A stretch of DNA of 64,000 nt from an uncultured Lachnospiraceae bacterium (GCA_902786205.1 CADABQ010000002.1:44586-108585); one strand, 5' to 3'; positions 44,187 through 52,995 are shown, counted from the first letter of the stretch. The notes: generated by a model not told the origin, from the sequence alone. A program made the numbers and translations.

Positions 44187-46673
44187 ATGGGAATTAAAAT
44201 TGCATTGGCAGGAAATCCAAACTGTGGAAAGACTACATTATTTAACGCATTAACAGGTTCCAATCAGTTTGTAGGTAACTGGCCGGGAGTAACAGTAGAA
44301 AAAAAGGAAGGTAAATTAAAATACGACAAGGAAGTAACAATTACTGACTTGCCAGGTATTTATTCCTTATCTCCTTATACTCTGGAGGAAGTAGTTGCTA
44401 GAAATTATTTGATTGATGAAAGACCAGAAGCAATATTAAATATTGTGGATGGAAGTAACTTGGAGCGTAACTTGTATTTGACTACACAGTTAGTTGAGTT
44501 GGGAATTCCAGTTGTATTAGCCATCAATATGATGGATATTGTAAAAAAGAATGGGGATAAAATTAATACATCAAAGCTTGCAGAAGAACTTGGGGTTGCT
44601 GTTTTTGAAATTTCAGCTTTAAAAGGCCAGGGGATTGAAGAGGCAGCAAAAAAGGCAGTTGAGGTTGCCAAGAAGGCAAATCATGTAGAGCCAAGACATC
44701 GTTTTGAAGGTTCTGTAGAACATGCGTTGGCACATATCGAGGAATTACTTCTTCATAATATGCCGGCAGAACAGCAGCGTTGGTATGCGATTAAATTGTT
44801 TGAACGTGATGAAAAGATTATTGAAAAATTAAAGCTCACAGACGAACAGGTAAAACATATTGAACAAGATATTGCTTCGTGTGAAAAAGAGATGGATGAT
44901 GATGCAGAAAGTATTATTACATCAGAACGTTACATATATATTGGAAGCATTATTGACAAGTGTTTAAAGAAAAATAAAAAAGGCAGCATGACAACTTCGG
45001 ATAAGATTGACCGAATTGTTACAAACCGTTTCTTGGCACTTCCAATTTTTGCTGCGATTATGTTTATTGTTTATTATGTATCGGTAACTACAGTTGGTAC
45101 GGCTGCAAATGACTGGGTAAATGATGGTGTGTTTGGTGATGGATGGTATTTGTGTGGAATTGGTAGAAGCGATTACAATGATGATGCAGAACCATATGAT
45201 GAAGCACTTGCATTAGTAGAAGGATATATAGCAGGTAGTGCAGAGCAAGGTGTGGATACAGCAAAGGTAGAAGATGCAATCGACAGCGAAGCAGAAGATT
45301 ATTCTGGAGATAATGCTGTGAAGGCATTAAAAGAATTTGCAGCAACAGCACCAGACGAAGTTACTTATGAAGCAGAAGATGAAGAAACTTTGGAAACGAC
45401 AGAGGAAAAGGCTTCAAAATCTGATTTAGAAGATGCAATCGGTGTGCTTGAGAAGTACAAAGGTGAAGCACCAGACCCGGCAGAGTATGGAATTTGGGTT
45501 CCTAGTATTCCAGTACTGATAGAAACAGGTCTTGATAAAATTGGTTGTGCAAACTGGCTTAGTGGATTGATTTTAGATGGTATTGTTGCCGGTGTGGGAG
45601 CTGTACTTGGTTTCGTTCCACAGATGTTAGTATTATTTATCTTCCTTGCATTCTTGGAGGCTTGTGGTTATATGGCTCGTATTGCATTTATCATGGACCG
45701 TATTTTCCGCAAATTTGGATTGTCAGGTAAGTCCTTTATTCCAATCTTGATTGGTACAGGATGTGGTGTTCCAGGTATTATGGCATCAAGAACAATTGAA
45801 AATGAGAAGGATCGTCGTATGACAATTATGACAACTACATTTATTCCTTGTGGTGCAAAACTTCCATTTATTGCATTGATGGCAGGTGCAATCTTTGGTG
45901 GAGCTGCATGGGTAGCACCATGTGCATATTTCATCGGTATTATAGCAATTATTTGTTCCGGTATTATTTTAAAGAAAACAAAGATGTTCGAAGGAGATCC
46001 AGCACCATTCGTTATGGAACTTCCAGCATATCATATGCCTACCGTTGGTAACGTTCTTAGAAGTATGTGGGAGCGTGGATGGAGTTTCATCAAAAAGGCA
46101 GGAACAATTATCTTGTTATCTACAATCATAGTTTGGTACTTATCATACTTTGGTTTCGTAGACGGACGCTATCAGATGTTAGCAGAAGATCAGATGGATA
46201 TGAGTATTTTGGCAACAATCGGTAGAGGTATTGCTTGGATCTTCGCACCATTAGGATGGGGAAATTGGCAGGCGACTGTAGGTGCCGTAACAGGTTTAGT
46301 AGCGAAAGAAAATATCGTTGCTACTCTTGGAATTTTGTATACAACAGAAGATGCCAGTGCAATTTCAAACATTGCAACATCATTTGGAGCAAGCACATGT
46401 GTTGCAGCAGGTTTCTCATTCCTTGTATTTAATTTATTGTGTGCACCATGTTTTGCGGCAATAGGAGCTATTAAACGTGAAATGAACAATGGTAAATGGA
46501 CTGCATTCGCCATTGCATACCAATGTATTTTTGCGTATTTAGTATCGTTGTGTATTTATAATATTGGCGAACTTGTTTTAGCAGGTACATTCCATATTGG
46601 ATTTATTGTAGCAATTATAATAATTGTAGCATTCTTATACTTACTTTTCCGTCCTGCGAAAAAGAAAGCGTAA
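44187..46673 (+). CDS. feoB: FeoB ferrous iron transporter with acidic insert
   Basis: An 828-residue membrane GTPase that imports Fe2+. The G domain shows G1 GNPNCGKTT, G2 region WPGVTVE, G3 DLPG and G4 NMMD, followed by the helical spacer. The membrane part has the GTGCGVPGIMASR and TFIPCGAKLPF gate motifs. After the first membrane helix there is an acidic insert of ~130 residues (~305-438) that is not in E. coli FeoB, rich in Asp/Glu/Ala, probably outside the membrane. ATG 44187 has GGGTGG upstream. A small Cys-rich protein follows. Confidence 0.95.
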   Translation: MGIKIALAGNPNCGKTTLFNALTGSNQFVGNWPGVTVEKKEGKLKYDKEVTITDLPGIYSLSPYTLEEVVARNYLIDERPEAILNIVDGSNLERNLYLTTQLVELGIPVVLAINMMDIVKKNGDKINTSKLAEELGVAVFEISALKGQGIEEAAKKAVEVAKKANHVEPRHRFEGSVEHALAHIEELLLHNMPAEQQRWYAIKLFERDEKIIEKLKLTDEQVKHIEQDIASCEKEMDDDAESIITSERYIYIGSIIDKCLKKNKKGSMTTSDKIDRIVTNRFLALPIFAAIMFIVYYVSVTTVGTAANDWVNDGVFGDGWYLCGIGRSDYNDDAEPYDEALALVEGYIAGSAEQGVDTAKVEDAIDSEAEDYSGDNAVKALKEFAATAPDEVTYEAEDEETLETTEEKASKSDLEDAIGVLEKYKGEAPDPAEYGIWVPSIPVLIETGLDKIGCANWLSGLILDGIVAGVGAVLGFVPQMLVLFIFLAFLEACGYMARIAFIMDRIFRKFGLSGKSFIPILIGTGCGVPGIMASRTIENEKDRRMTIMTTTFIPCGAKLPFIALMAGAIFGGAAWVAPCAYFIGIIAIICSGIILKKTKMFEGDPAPFVMELPAYHMPTVGNVLRSMWERGWSFIKKAGTIILLSTIIVWYLSYFGFVDGRYQMLAEDQMDMSILATIGRGIAWIFAPLGWGNWQATVGAVTGLVAKENIVATLGILYTTEDASAISNIATSFGASTCVAAGFSFLVFNLLCAPCFAAIGAIKREMNNGKWTAFAIAYQCIFAYLVSLCIYNIGELVLAGTFHIGFIVAIIIIVAFLYLLFRPAKKKA

Positions 46674-46700
46674 GTTTTCAAAAAGAAAGGTGGCAGAAAT

Positions 46701-46850
46701 ATGGGATCTATTTTAGGAACTTTAGTTGTGCTTTTGATACTTTTGGCTGTAGTAGGAGCTATTATATGGTCAATGGTAAAGGATAAAAAGAACGGAAAGA
46801 GTAGTTGCGGTGGAAATTGCAGTGCTTGTGGTGGACATTGCCATAAATAA
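46701..46850 (+). CDS. FeoB-associated Cys-rich membrane protein (49 aa)
   Basis: A 49-residue protein with one membrane helix (~3-25) followed by a basic stretch and SSCGGNCSACGGHCHK. It matches the FeoB-associated Cys-rich membrane protein family, small partners encoded after feoB in many Firmicutes and thought to handle iron at the cytoplasmic face. AAAGGTGG precedes ATG, 28 bases after feoB. Four cysteines and two histidines could bind Fe2+. A terminator follows. Confidence 0.88.
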   Translation: MGSILGTLVVLLILLAVVGAIIWSMVKDKKNGKSSCGGNCSACGGHCHK

Positions 46851-46874
46851 AATAGAAGATTTGTGCCCACTGGA

Positions 46875-46910
46875 AAGTGTCAATTATCAAAAGATAATTG
46901 GCACTTTTTA
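46875..46910 (+). terminator. terminator of the feo operon
   Basis: AAGTGTCAATTATC and GATAATTGGCACTT pair (one G-T) around AAAA, followed by TTTTT. Confidence 0.9.
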
Positions 46911-46958
46911 CGTTTAAAATGAACTGTTACGTTGTTTTGCTAAAAAAAGGGGTTAATT

Positions 46959-46987
46959 TTGACATCCCTAAAAAAAATTAGTATAAT
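46959..46987 (+). promoter_or_regulatory. consensus sigma-A promoter ahead of repeat copy 1 and HAD gene
   Basis: Perfect TTGACA and TATAAT with a 17-base spacer. The expected transcript starts near 46994, so the 125-base repeat would form almost the entire 5' leader of the HAD mRNA. Confidence 0.92.
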
Positions 46988-47002
46988 AGCAACGTGAAAT
47001 AT

Positions 47003-47127
47003 AATGTACTCTCGGAGTCTCTTTGTGCCTGATTTTGCAAAATGGTTTTTTGTCAGATATACACAAATTTATGAGGCGTACGTGGAGCGTACGTTGATTA
47101 AATTTGTGTATAGATGGCGGAAAAACA
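47003..47127 (+). repeat. leader repeat, copy 1 (125 bp) before HAD gene
   Basis: It aligns end to end with 62385-62498: four substitutions plus an 11-base insertion that is a near-tandem copy of the GCGTACG unit in the loop. A 13-base stem (47059-47071 with 47099-47111) encloses a 27-base loop. Upstream is the palindrome ATTTTGCAAAAT. The repeat ends 28 bases before the HAD start. No terminal inverted repeats or target-site duplication were found. Confidence 0.85.
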
Positions 47128-47155
47128 GTCGCAAAAGTGGGTGCAGGAGAATATT

Positions 47156-47875
47156 ATGTATAAAAATTATATATTTGATTTATATGGAACTTTGGTGGAT
47201 ATTCGTACAAATGAAAATAAAGCGTATTTGTGGGATAAGATGGCAGAAATAATGGGGTTTTATGGAGCTGTTTATGAAAGACAGGAGTTAAAACAAAAAT
47301 ATCAGCTTTATAGTAAAGAATTGGAAGAAAAAATGAAAGAAACAGAGCCATATCCAGAAATAGATTTGGAAAAAGTATTTCAGAGATTATTTGAAGAAAA
47401 ACAGGTGAAGATAGAAGAAGAAAAAATAGAATTTATTATGAATATGTTTCGAGTGGTGTCAACTAAGTTTATTCGCTTGTACGATGGTGTTATACCATTT
47501 TTAGAGGAATTAAAAAGAAAAGGAAAGAAAGTATATTTATTGTCTAATGCACAGAAAAACTTTACCAGACCTGAATTAACATATTTAGGCATTGAAAAAT
47601 ATTTTGATGGCATTTTGATTTCTTCAGAAGAAGGATGCAAGAAACCAGGAAAATCTTTTTATGCAAAGTTATTGGAGCGTTATCACTTAAATCCCAAGGA
47701 AAGTATTATGATTGGAAACGATTCTATTTCTGATATCCGTGGCTCTTATGAAATGGGAATGGATTCTCTCTATATTCATACAGAAATCTCTCCAGAATGT
47801 GTAGAGGATTTAAAAAGTAAATATACCATTATGGATGGAGAGTTTAATAAGATCTCTAAATTGCTTTTAAAATAG
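47156..47875 (+). CDS. HAD-superfamily hydrolase (YjjG-like phosphatase)
   Basis: A 239-residue haloacid-dehalogenase-fold protein. Motif I FDLYGTLVD has the nucleophile Asp; motif II is LLSNAQ; motif III Lys is in CKKPGKSFY; motif IV is IGNDSISDIRG. The helical cap suggests a nucleotide or small phosphate-ester phosphatase; the substrate is unknown. The start is ATG 47156 with AGGAG upstream. In-frame codons run back into the repeat to 47114 but have no ribosome site. A CLC-type gene follows after 19 bases. Confidence 0.88.
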   Translation: MYKNYIFDLYGTLVDIRTNENKAYLWDKMAEIMGFYGAVYERQELKQKYQLYSKELEEKMKETEPYPEIDLEKVFQRLFEEKQVKIEEEKIEFIMNMFRVVSTKFIRLYDGVIPFLEELKRKGKKVYLLSNAQKNFTRPELTYLGIEKYFDGILISSEEGCKKPGKSFYAKLLERYHLNPKESIMIGNDSISDIRGSYEMGMDSLYIHTEISPECVEDLKSKYTIMDGEFNKISKLLLK

Positions 47876-47894
47876 AATTGAGGAGAATAAGGAG

Positions 47895-49106
47895 ATGCAG
47901 TTAAGGGATAAGTTAAAACGAACACTGCTTATAGGTGTTTTCTCTATTATAATAGGTGGAATAGTTGGAACACTAGATGCTGTATTTGGGCGAGTTTTAT
48001 TAGGCATAACAGATATACGAGATGCACATCCTTATTATTTTATTCCATTTTTAGCATTCGCTGGAATTGTTATTGTGTTTCTATATGATCGTTATGGCGG
48101 AAAAAGTAGTCAAGGGATGGGATTGCTTTTTTCTGTAGGTCATGACAAGGAAGATAAAATTCCATTGCGTCTTGTACCGTTTGTGACAATTGGAACCTGG
48201 TTAACACATTTATTTGGTGGGAGTGCAGGACGCGAAGGTGTTGCAGTACAGATTGGTGGAACTATTTCTTATGAAATAGGTAGAAAATTACCTATTAAAA
48301 ATGCATCTAAAACATTTTTATTAATTGGAATGGCAGCTGGTTTTGGAGGATTGTTTCGCACACCGATTGCTGCAACTTTTTTTGCCATTGAGGTGCTTAC
48401 GATAGGTGTTGTGGAATATGCTGTAATTTTTCCAGCATTTTTAGCAGCGTATGTGTCTAGCGTTGTTTCGGGAAAATTGGGTCTGGAAAAATTTGTATAT
48501 TCGATTACTTACTCCGCATCTTTTGGAATAGAAATAGTTATAAAATTAATTTTATTGGGAGTAGCGTTTGGAATAACCGGATATGTATTTGCAAAAGGAT
48601 TACAGTGGGGAAAAAAAGAAATTGCAAAAAGATTACCCAATAAATACGTTCGGATTGCAACGATGGGAGTATTATTAAGTGTTATGTTACTTGGTCTTTA
48701 TATGGGAAGATATGCTGGGCTTGGAACTAATTTAATCCATGCAAGCTTTCATGGAGAAAACATTTATTGTTATGATTGGTTTTTAAAATTACTTTTTACA
48801 CTTCTGACTTTAGTTGCAGGTTTCCAAGGCGGAGAAGTAACACCATTATTTTCCATTGGTGCGAGTTTGGGTGTTATATTATCAGGTTTAGTGGGAATGC
48901 CAATAGAGTTTGTAGCAGCTTTAGGTTACGCTGCTGTTTTTGGAAGTGCAACGAATACAATGCTTGCTCCTATATTTATAGGAGGAGAGGTCTTTGGTTT
49001 TGCAAATATGCCGTATTTTGTTATTGTTTGCATGGTAGCCTTTTCTATCAATAAAAATACATCTATTTACGCAGGACAGAAAAAATACGAAGGAAACCAA
49101 GTATAA
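47895..49106 (+). CDS. CLC-family channel/antiporter, probable CLC-F fluoride type
   Basis: A 403-residue CLC membrane protein with about ten helices. GGSAGREGVAVQIGG replaces the usual GREGP sequence, and FQGGEVTPLFSIGA replaces GxFxP; both are marks of the CLC-F branch, which exports fluoride in exchange for protons. GAGGAG precedes ATG. It shares a transcript with the HAD gene. No fluoride (crcB) riboswitch was seen in the leader, which instead holds the dispersed repeat. Chloride transport remains possible. Confidence 0.85.
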   Translation: MQLRDKLKRTLLIGVFSIIIGGIVGTLDAVFGRVLLGITDIRDAHPYYFIPFLAFAGIVIVFLYDRYGGKSSQGMGLLFSVGHDKEDKIPLRLVPFVTIGTWLTHLFGGSAGREGVAVQIGGTISYEIGRKLPIKNASKTFLLIGMAAGFGGLFRTPIAATFFAIEVLTIGVVEYAVIFPAFLAAYVSSVVSGKLGLEKFVYSITYSASFGIEIVIKLILLGVAFGITGYVFAKGLQWGKKEIAKRLPNKYVRIATMGVLLSVMLLGLYMGRYAGLGTNLIHASFHGENIYCYDWFLKLLFTLLTLVAGFQGGEVTPLFSIGASLGVILSGLVGMPIEFVAALGYAAVFGSATNTMLAPIFIGGEVFGFANMPYFVIVCMVAFSINKNTSIYAGQKKYEGNQV

Positions 49107-49160
49107 AAAGGGATAGGAAGTGCATATAGTAAAAAGAAGGATAATACAAGGGGAAGATGT

Positions 49161-49418
49161 ATGCGGATTTGTCAATTAAGACAAAAAGAGGTAATCAATA
49201 TTTGCACAGGCATGCGTATTGGATTTATTGCGGATGTAGAAATTGATTTAGAAAAGGGGAAAATTATTGCAATTATTGTTCCTGGACCTTGTAAACTATG
49301 GGGAATTATTGGTAGAGATCATGAGTATGTCATTTCGTTTGCCTGCATTACAAATGTAGGGCCGGATATTGTACTTGTGGAAATAGATGAAAAAGAATGC
49401 CTGAAAAAAATATTATAG
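49161..49418 (+). CDS. YlmC/YmxH family PRC-barrel protein
   Basis: An 85-residue protein with the YlmC/YmxH pattern: LRQKEVINICTGMRIGFIAD, VEIDLEKGKIIAIIVPGP, and VISFACITNVGPDIVLVEI. The small beta-barrel is found throughout spore-forming Firmicutes, often near sporulation or division genes; its role is unknown. AAGGGGAAG precedes ATG. It lies upstream of nrdR, an arrangement seen in related Clostridia. Confidence 0.88.
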   Translation: MRICQLRQKEVINICTGMRIGFIADVEIDLEKGKIIAIIVPGPCKLWGIIGRDHEYVISFACITNVGPDIVLVEIDEKECLKKIL

Positions 49419-49607
49419 ATGTATAAGAGTTGCAATAGGTATTATATCTGGCAGCGCGATATAGATGTTATAGATAGACCTATTTGTGTGGAATACACTT
49501 AGAGGGGATTCCGTAGAAATGGATTGACGAGTAATGTAAGATTGCATATAATAATTTTAGTGAGTATTGTTAGAATAGAATGTGAAAGAAAGATTGAGGA
49601 TAAAGCA

Positions 49608-50072
49608 ATGAAGTGTCCGTTTTGTGGAAAAGAGAATACAAAGGTGATTGATTCCAGACCGTCAGATGATGATACATCGATTAGAAGACGTCGTCAATGT
49701 GAAATATGCAAAAAACGTTTTACAACTTATGAAAATGTGGAAATTCTTCCAATTGTTGTTATAAAAAAGGATCTTACAAGAGAGCCCTATGATCGTGCAA
49801 AGTTAAAAGAGGGAATATTTCGTTCTTGTATTAAACGGCCCATTTCTATGGAAGAACAAAGTAAATTGATAGATGGAATTGAAGCTACTATATTTGAACG
49901 AGAAGATAAGGAAATATCTACAACAGAGATTGGTGAGATGGTTTTAAATCGTTTAGAGCATTTAGATGCGGTGGCTTATATTCGATTTGCTTCTGTTTAT
50001 CGTGATTTTGAAGATATGGATAGTTTTCAACGAGAAATTGAAAAATTACAAAGTAAAAATATTACCAAATAA
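49608..50072 (+). CDS. nrdR: transcriptional regulator NrdR
   Basis: A 154-residue repressor of ribonucleotide reductase genes that senses ATP/dATP. The N-terminal zinc ribbon MKCPFCGKENTKVIDSRP ... CEICKKRFTTYE is followed by the ATP-cone (VVIKKDLTREPYDRAKLKEG to VYRDFEDMD). ATG 49608 has GAGG upstream; the frame extends to 49524 without a ribosome site. No convincing NrdR box lies in this gap, as expected if targets are elsewhere. Confidence 0.95.
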   Translation: MKCPFCGKENTKVIDSRPSDDDTSIRRRRQCEICKKRFTTYENVEILPIVVIKKDLTREPYDRAKLKEGIFRSCIKRPISMEEQSKLIDGIEATIFEREDKEISTTEIGEMVLNRLEHLDAVAYIRFASVYRDFEDMDSFQREIEKLQSKNITK

Positions 50073-50154
50073 ATATAGGATATTCAACTGCTCTTAGCCT
50101 TAAGCTGTGTGGGCAATCGTTTTTATTTGACTGAGTGGTAATAATATATTTTGA

Positions 50155-50181
50155 AAAGCACTTGAAAAAGGTGCTTTTTTT
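50155..50181 (+). terminator. terminator after nrdR
   Basis: AAAGCAC and GTGCTTT around a nine-base loop with a seven-base T-run. It overlaps the promoter of the next gene. Confidence 0.75.
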
Positions 50182-50189
50182 GCTATAAT
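50162..50189 (+). promoter_or_regulatory. promoter of comM-dprA
   Basis: TTGAAA (50162-50167) and TATAAT (50184-50189) with a 16-base spacer. The -35 lies in the loop of the preceding terminator. Confidence 0.6.
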
Positions 50190-50234
50190 GAAAAAGGGTA
50201 ATATACTTTCATCGCTGTGGTGAAAGGAGTTTCT

Positions 50235-51773
50235 ATGTTTTTTCATAGTTATTGTGCTGCAATACAAGGTATTGATGCACATGTCATATCAGTGGAAGTG
50301 GATATTTGTGATGGACTTCCCATGTTTTCTTTAGTTGGCTTACTGAGTTCGGAAACCAAAGAGGCCAAAGATCGAGTACGTATTTCTGTACGAAATTCTG
50401 GATATCGTATTCCTACCAAACATATAACGGTTAATTTATCTCCGGCAGATATACGAAAAGAAGGTACTGCTTTTGATTTTGCAATAGCAGTTGCATTGTT
50501 AGCTGCTATAGGAAGAATTCCGCAGAAATGTTTGGAACATGCAATGTTTATTGGAGAGTTAAGTTTAAATGGAAGTGTAAAAGGTGTCAATGGAGTACTT
50601 CCTATGGTTTATGCTGCGAAAAAAAGGCAAATGAAATATTGTTTTGTAGCAAAAGAAAATGCTATGGAAGCAGCGATGGTAGAGGGAATAGAAATAAAGG
50701 GGATAGAAAATTTAAAAGAAATTGTGGAGTATTTTACAACAGGAAAAAGGATCGATTCTGCGCATATACCATCTTTTGCAGAACAGAAAGAAGAAAAAAG
50801 AGAGGATTTTTCGGAAGTTTCTGGACAGGAGATGATGAAAAGGGCATTAGAGATTGCTGTTTGCGGGATGCATAATATTTTAATGATCGGACCACCTGGA
50901 GCAGGAAAGACCATGTTGGCAAAACGTATTCCGTCTATCATGCCAGAATTGACATTTGAAGAAAGTTTAGAAATCTCAAAAATATATAGTATTTCAGGAT
51001 TGTTGGGAGAAAAACAGTCCTATATTAAACAACGACCGTTTCGTAGTCCACATCATTCCATTCCATCCACTTCTTTGATCGGAGGAGGGCATCGTATTAA
51101 GCCAGGGGAGGTATGTCTGGCAGATGGCGGTGTGCTTTTTTTAGATGAATTACCGGAATTTAATACCAATACAATAGATATGCTCAGACAACCGTTAGAG
51201 GAGCATCAGGTTGTTATTTCTCGCATACACGGAAGTTATACTTTTCCGGCAAAATTTATGATGGTAGCTGCCATGAATCCGTGTAAATGTGGTTTTTATC
51301 CGGACCGAAATCGATGTAATTGTTCAGAACAGCAAGTACGTAAGTATTTGAACAAGGTCAGCAGACCGCTTTTAGATCGTATTGACTTAAGTGTAGAAGC
51401 ATTGGAAGTGACATATAAAGAGTTGGTTCGAAAGGAAAAAGCTGAGAGCTCGGCGGAGATAAGAAATAGAATAAAAAGGGCTAGGAAGATACAAGAAGAG
51501 CGGTATGCTGCTGAAACGATTAAATACAATGGTCAACTTACTGCAAAACAGGTAGAAAAGTATTGTTCGCTTGCAAAAAAAGAGGAAAGAATAATGGAAC
51601 AAGTTTTTGAAACAATGGAGCTGAGCGCAAGAGGATATCATAAAATTTTAAAAGTGGCAAGAACGATTGCGGATTTGGATGGTAGTGAGCAAATTTTAGA
51701 ACCCCATTTAAGTGAAGCGGTTTGCTACAGAGGATTTGACAAAAAATACTGGGGGGAGAAAGCATGGATTTAA
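50235..51773 (+). CDS. comM: YifB/ComM Mg-chelatase-like AAA ATPase
   Basis: A 512-residue ring helicase-like ATPase. In Vibrio and Haemophilus ComM extends heteroduplex DNA during natural transformation. The N-terminal Lon-like substrate domain (VEVDICDGLPMFSLVGL) precedes Walker A GPPGAGKT (~218-226), the PHHSIPSTSLIGGG motif, Walker B VLFLDELPEF and the zinc-like CKCGFYPD...CNCS. ATG 50235 follows AAAGGAG; an upstream GTG at 50217 lacks a ribosome site. It overlaps dprA by ten bases, making a DNA-uptake pair. Confidence 0.93.
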   Translation: MFFHSYCAAIQGIDAHVISVEVDICDGLPMFSLVGLLSSETKEAKDRVRISVRNSGYRIPTKHITVNLSPADIRKEGTAFDFAIAVALLAAIGRIPQKCLEHAMFIGELSLNGSVKGVNGVLPMVYAAKKRQMKYCFVAKENAMEAAMVEGIEIKGIENLKEIVEYFTTGKRIDSAHIPSFAEQKEEKREDFSEVSGQEMMKRALEIAVCGMHNILMIGPPGAGKTMLAKRIPSIMPELTFEESLEISKIYSISGLLGEKQSYIKQRPFRSPHHSIPSTSLIGGGHRIKPGEVCLADGGVLFLDELPEFNTNTIDMLRQPLEEHQVVISRIHGSYTFPAKFMMVAAMNPCKCGFYPDRNRCNCSEQQVRKYLNKVSRPLLDRIDLSVEALEVTYKELVRKEKAESSAEIRNRIKRARKIQEERYAAETIKYNGQLTAKQVEKYCSLAKKEERIMEQVFETMELSARGYHKILKVARTIADLDGSEQILEPHLSEAVCYRGFDKKYWGEKAWI

Positions 51774-52861
51774 TACAAAAAGAATTAGAATTTTGGTTGG
51801 CATCTCTTCCGGCGATAGGGGCTGCAAAAGCAATACAGTTATTGGAAAAATTAGAGACGGAAGAAGCAATATTTAAAGCAAGTGCAGAGGAACTATTGAA
51901 GGTTCCAAAGATAACGGAAGGGGATGCAGAACAGATTGTACGGAATCGAAATATTGAGATTATCAAACAGAAATATGAGAAAATGTGTCAACAAGGGAAT
52001 CGGATTGTATCAATACATGACAAAGAATATCCTGAAAAGTTAAAAACAATTGCTTCTTATCCTTATGCACTTTTTTTGCGCGGAAATCTTCCAGATGAGA
52101 AAAAAGTTTCATTTGCTATAGTCGGAGCTAGAAATTGTACTTCTTATGGAAAAGAAATGGCAAAATGGTTTGCAAGAGAACTGTCAAATACTGGAATACA
52201 GATTATTAGCGGAATGGCTTATGGAATTGACAGTTATGCACATTGTGGAGCTATGCAGGGAGATGCGGATACGTTTGCTGTTTTAGGATGTGGCATTGAT
52301 ATATGTTATCCTAGAGAAAACTTTGAATTGTACACATATATGTCAAATAAGGGAGGGATTATTTCAGAGTACGGTCCAGGGGTACCAGGGAGAGCATTTC
52401 AATTTCCTATGCGAAATCGGATTATCAGTGGACTATGTGATGGAATTCTTGTTGTGGAGGCCAGAGAAAAAAGTGGCTCACTTATTACGGCGGAGTTAGC
52501 ATTAGAACAGGGAAAAGATATTTTTGCTGTGCCAGGCAGAATTGGAGATCCGTTAAGTGTTGGTAGTTTGAATTTGATTAAAGAGGGTGCTGTTCCAGTA
52601 TTAACACCGACAGATATCATTGAAAATTTTCATATTAATAGAATAGCGGAATCTAAAAGAAAAAATGTAGCTTCGGCATGTTTGACAGCCAAAGAACAAG
52701 TTGTTTACGATTGCATTTCTTTAGAGGAAAAGCATATAAGTATAATATTAGAAGAAAGTAGATTACTTATGTCGGATACAATGTCATTGCTGTTAAAATT
52801 AGAAGCAAAGGGAATGATACGGCAAAATATAAAAAACTATTATACTAGAAGTATCTTATAA
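51764..52861 (+). CDS. dprA: DNA-processing protein DprA/Smf
   Basis: A 365-residue RecA loader that protects single-stranded DNA in transformation. An N-terminal helix-hairpin-helix segment (~1-70) precedes the Rossmann-like core with AIVGARNCTSYG, GIQIISGMAYGIDSYAH and FPMRNRIISGLCDGILVVEA. A C-terminal winged helix (~300-360) completes it. GGGGGAG precedes ATG inside the comM end, so the two are coupled. No competence pilus genes are in this window. Confidence 0.94.
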   Translation: MDLIQKELEFWLASLPAIGAAKAIQLLEKLETEEAIFKASAEELLKVPKITEGDAEQIVRNRNIEIIKQKYEKMCQQGNRIVSIHDKEYPEKLKTIASYPYALFLRGNLPDEKKVSFAIVGARNCTSYGKEMAKWFARELSNTGIQIISGMAYGIDSYAHCGAMQGDADTFAVLGCGIDICYPRENFELYTYMSNKGGIISEYGPGVPGRAFQFPMRNRIISGLCDGILVVEAREKSGSLITAELALEQGKDIFAVPGRIGDPLSVGSLNLIKEGAVPVLTPTDIIENFHINRIAESKRKNVASACLTAKEQVVYDCISLEEKHISIILEESRLLMSDTMSLLLKLEAKGMIRQNIKNYYTRSIL

Positions 52862-52966
52862 AAAAGCATAAGAAGCGTAAAGGTGAAAATAATTGGTATT
52901 GCGTATACACGATATGCAAATTTTTGGAATTGTGTAAAAGATTTAGCAAAAAAAACTACATTAGTC

Positions 52967-52995
52967 TTGCACTGATAAACAAAATAGTGTATGCT
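52967..52995 (+). promoter_or_regulatory. promoter of topA-codY
   Basis: TTGCAC and TATGCT with a 17-base spacer, ~100 bases before topA. Confidence 0.65.

Noticed and set aside
47003..47127. Insertion sequence or transposase remnant
   Set aside because: The repeat has no open frame of its own, no terminal inverted repeats and no visible target duplication.
46988..47155. Fluoride (crcB) riboswitch ahead of the HAD/CLC-F genes
   Set aside because: The leader is filled by the dispersed repeat and shows no crcB pseudoknot sequence.
47114..47155. Upstream start of the HAD protein inside the repeat
   Set aside because: The frame is open but has no ribosome site, and the HAD motif begins at once after ATG 47156, which has AGGAG.
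49419..49607. NrdR box upstream of nrdR
   Set aside because: A TGTG...CACT partial palindrome exists but does not match the NrdR consensus closely enough.
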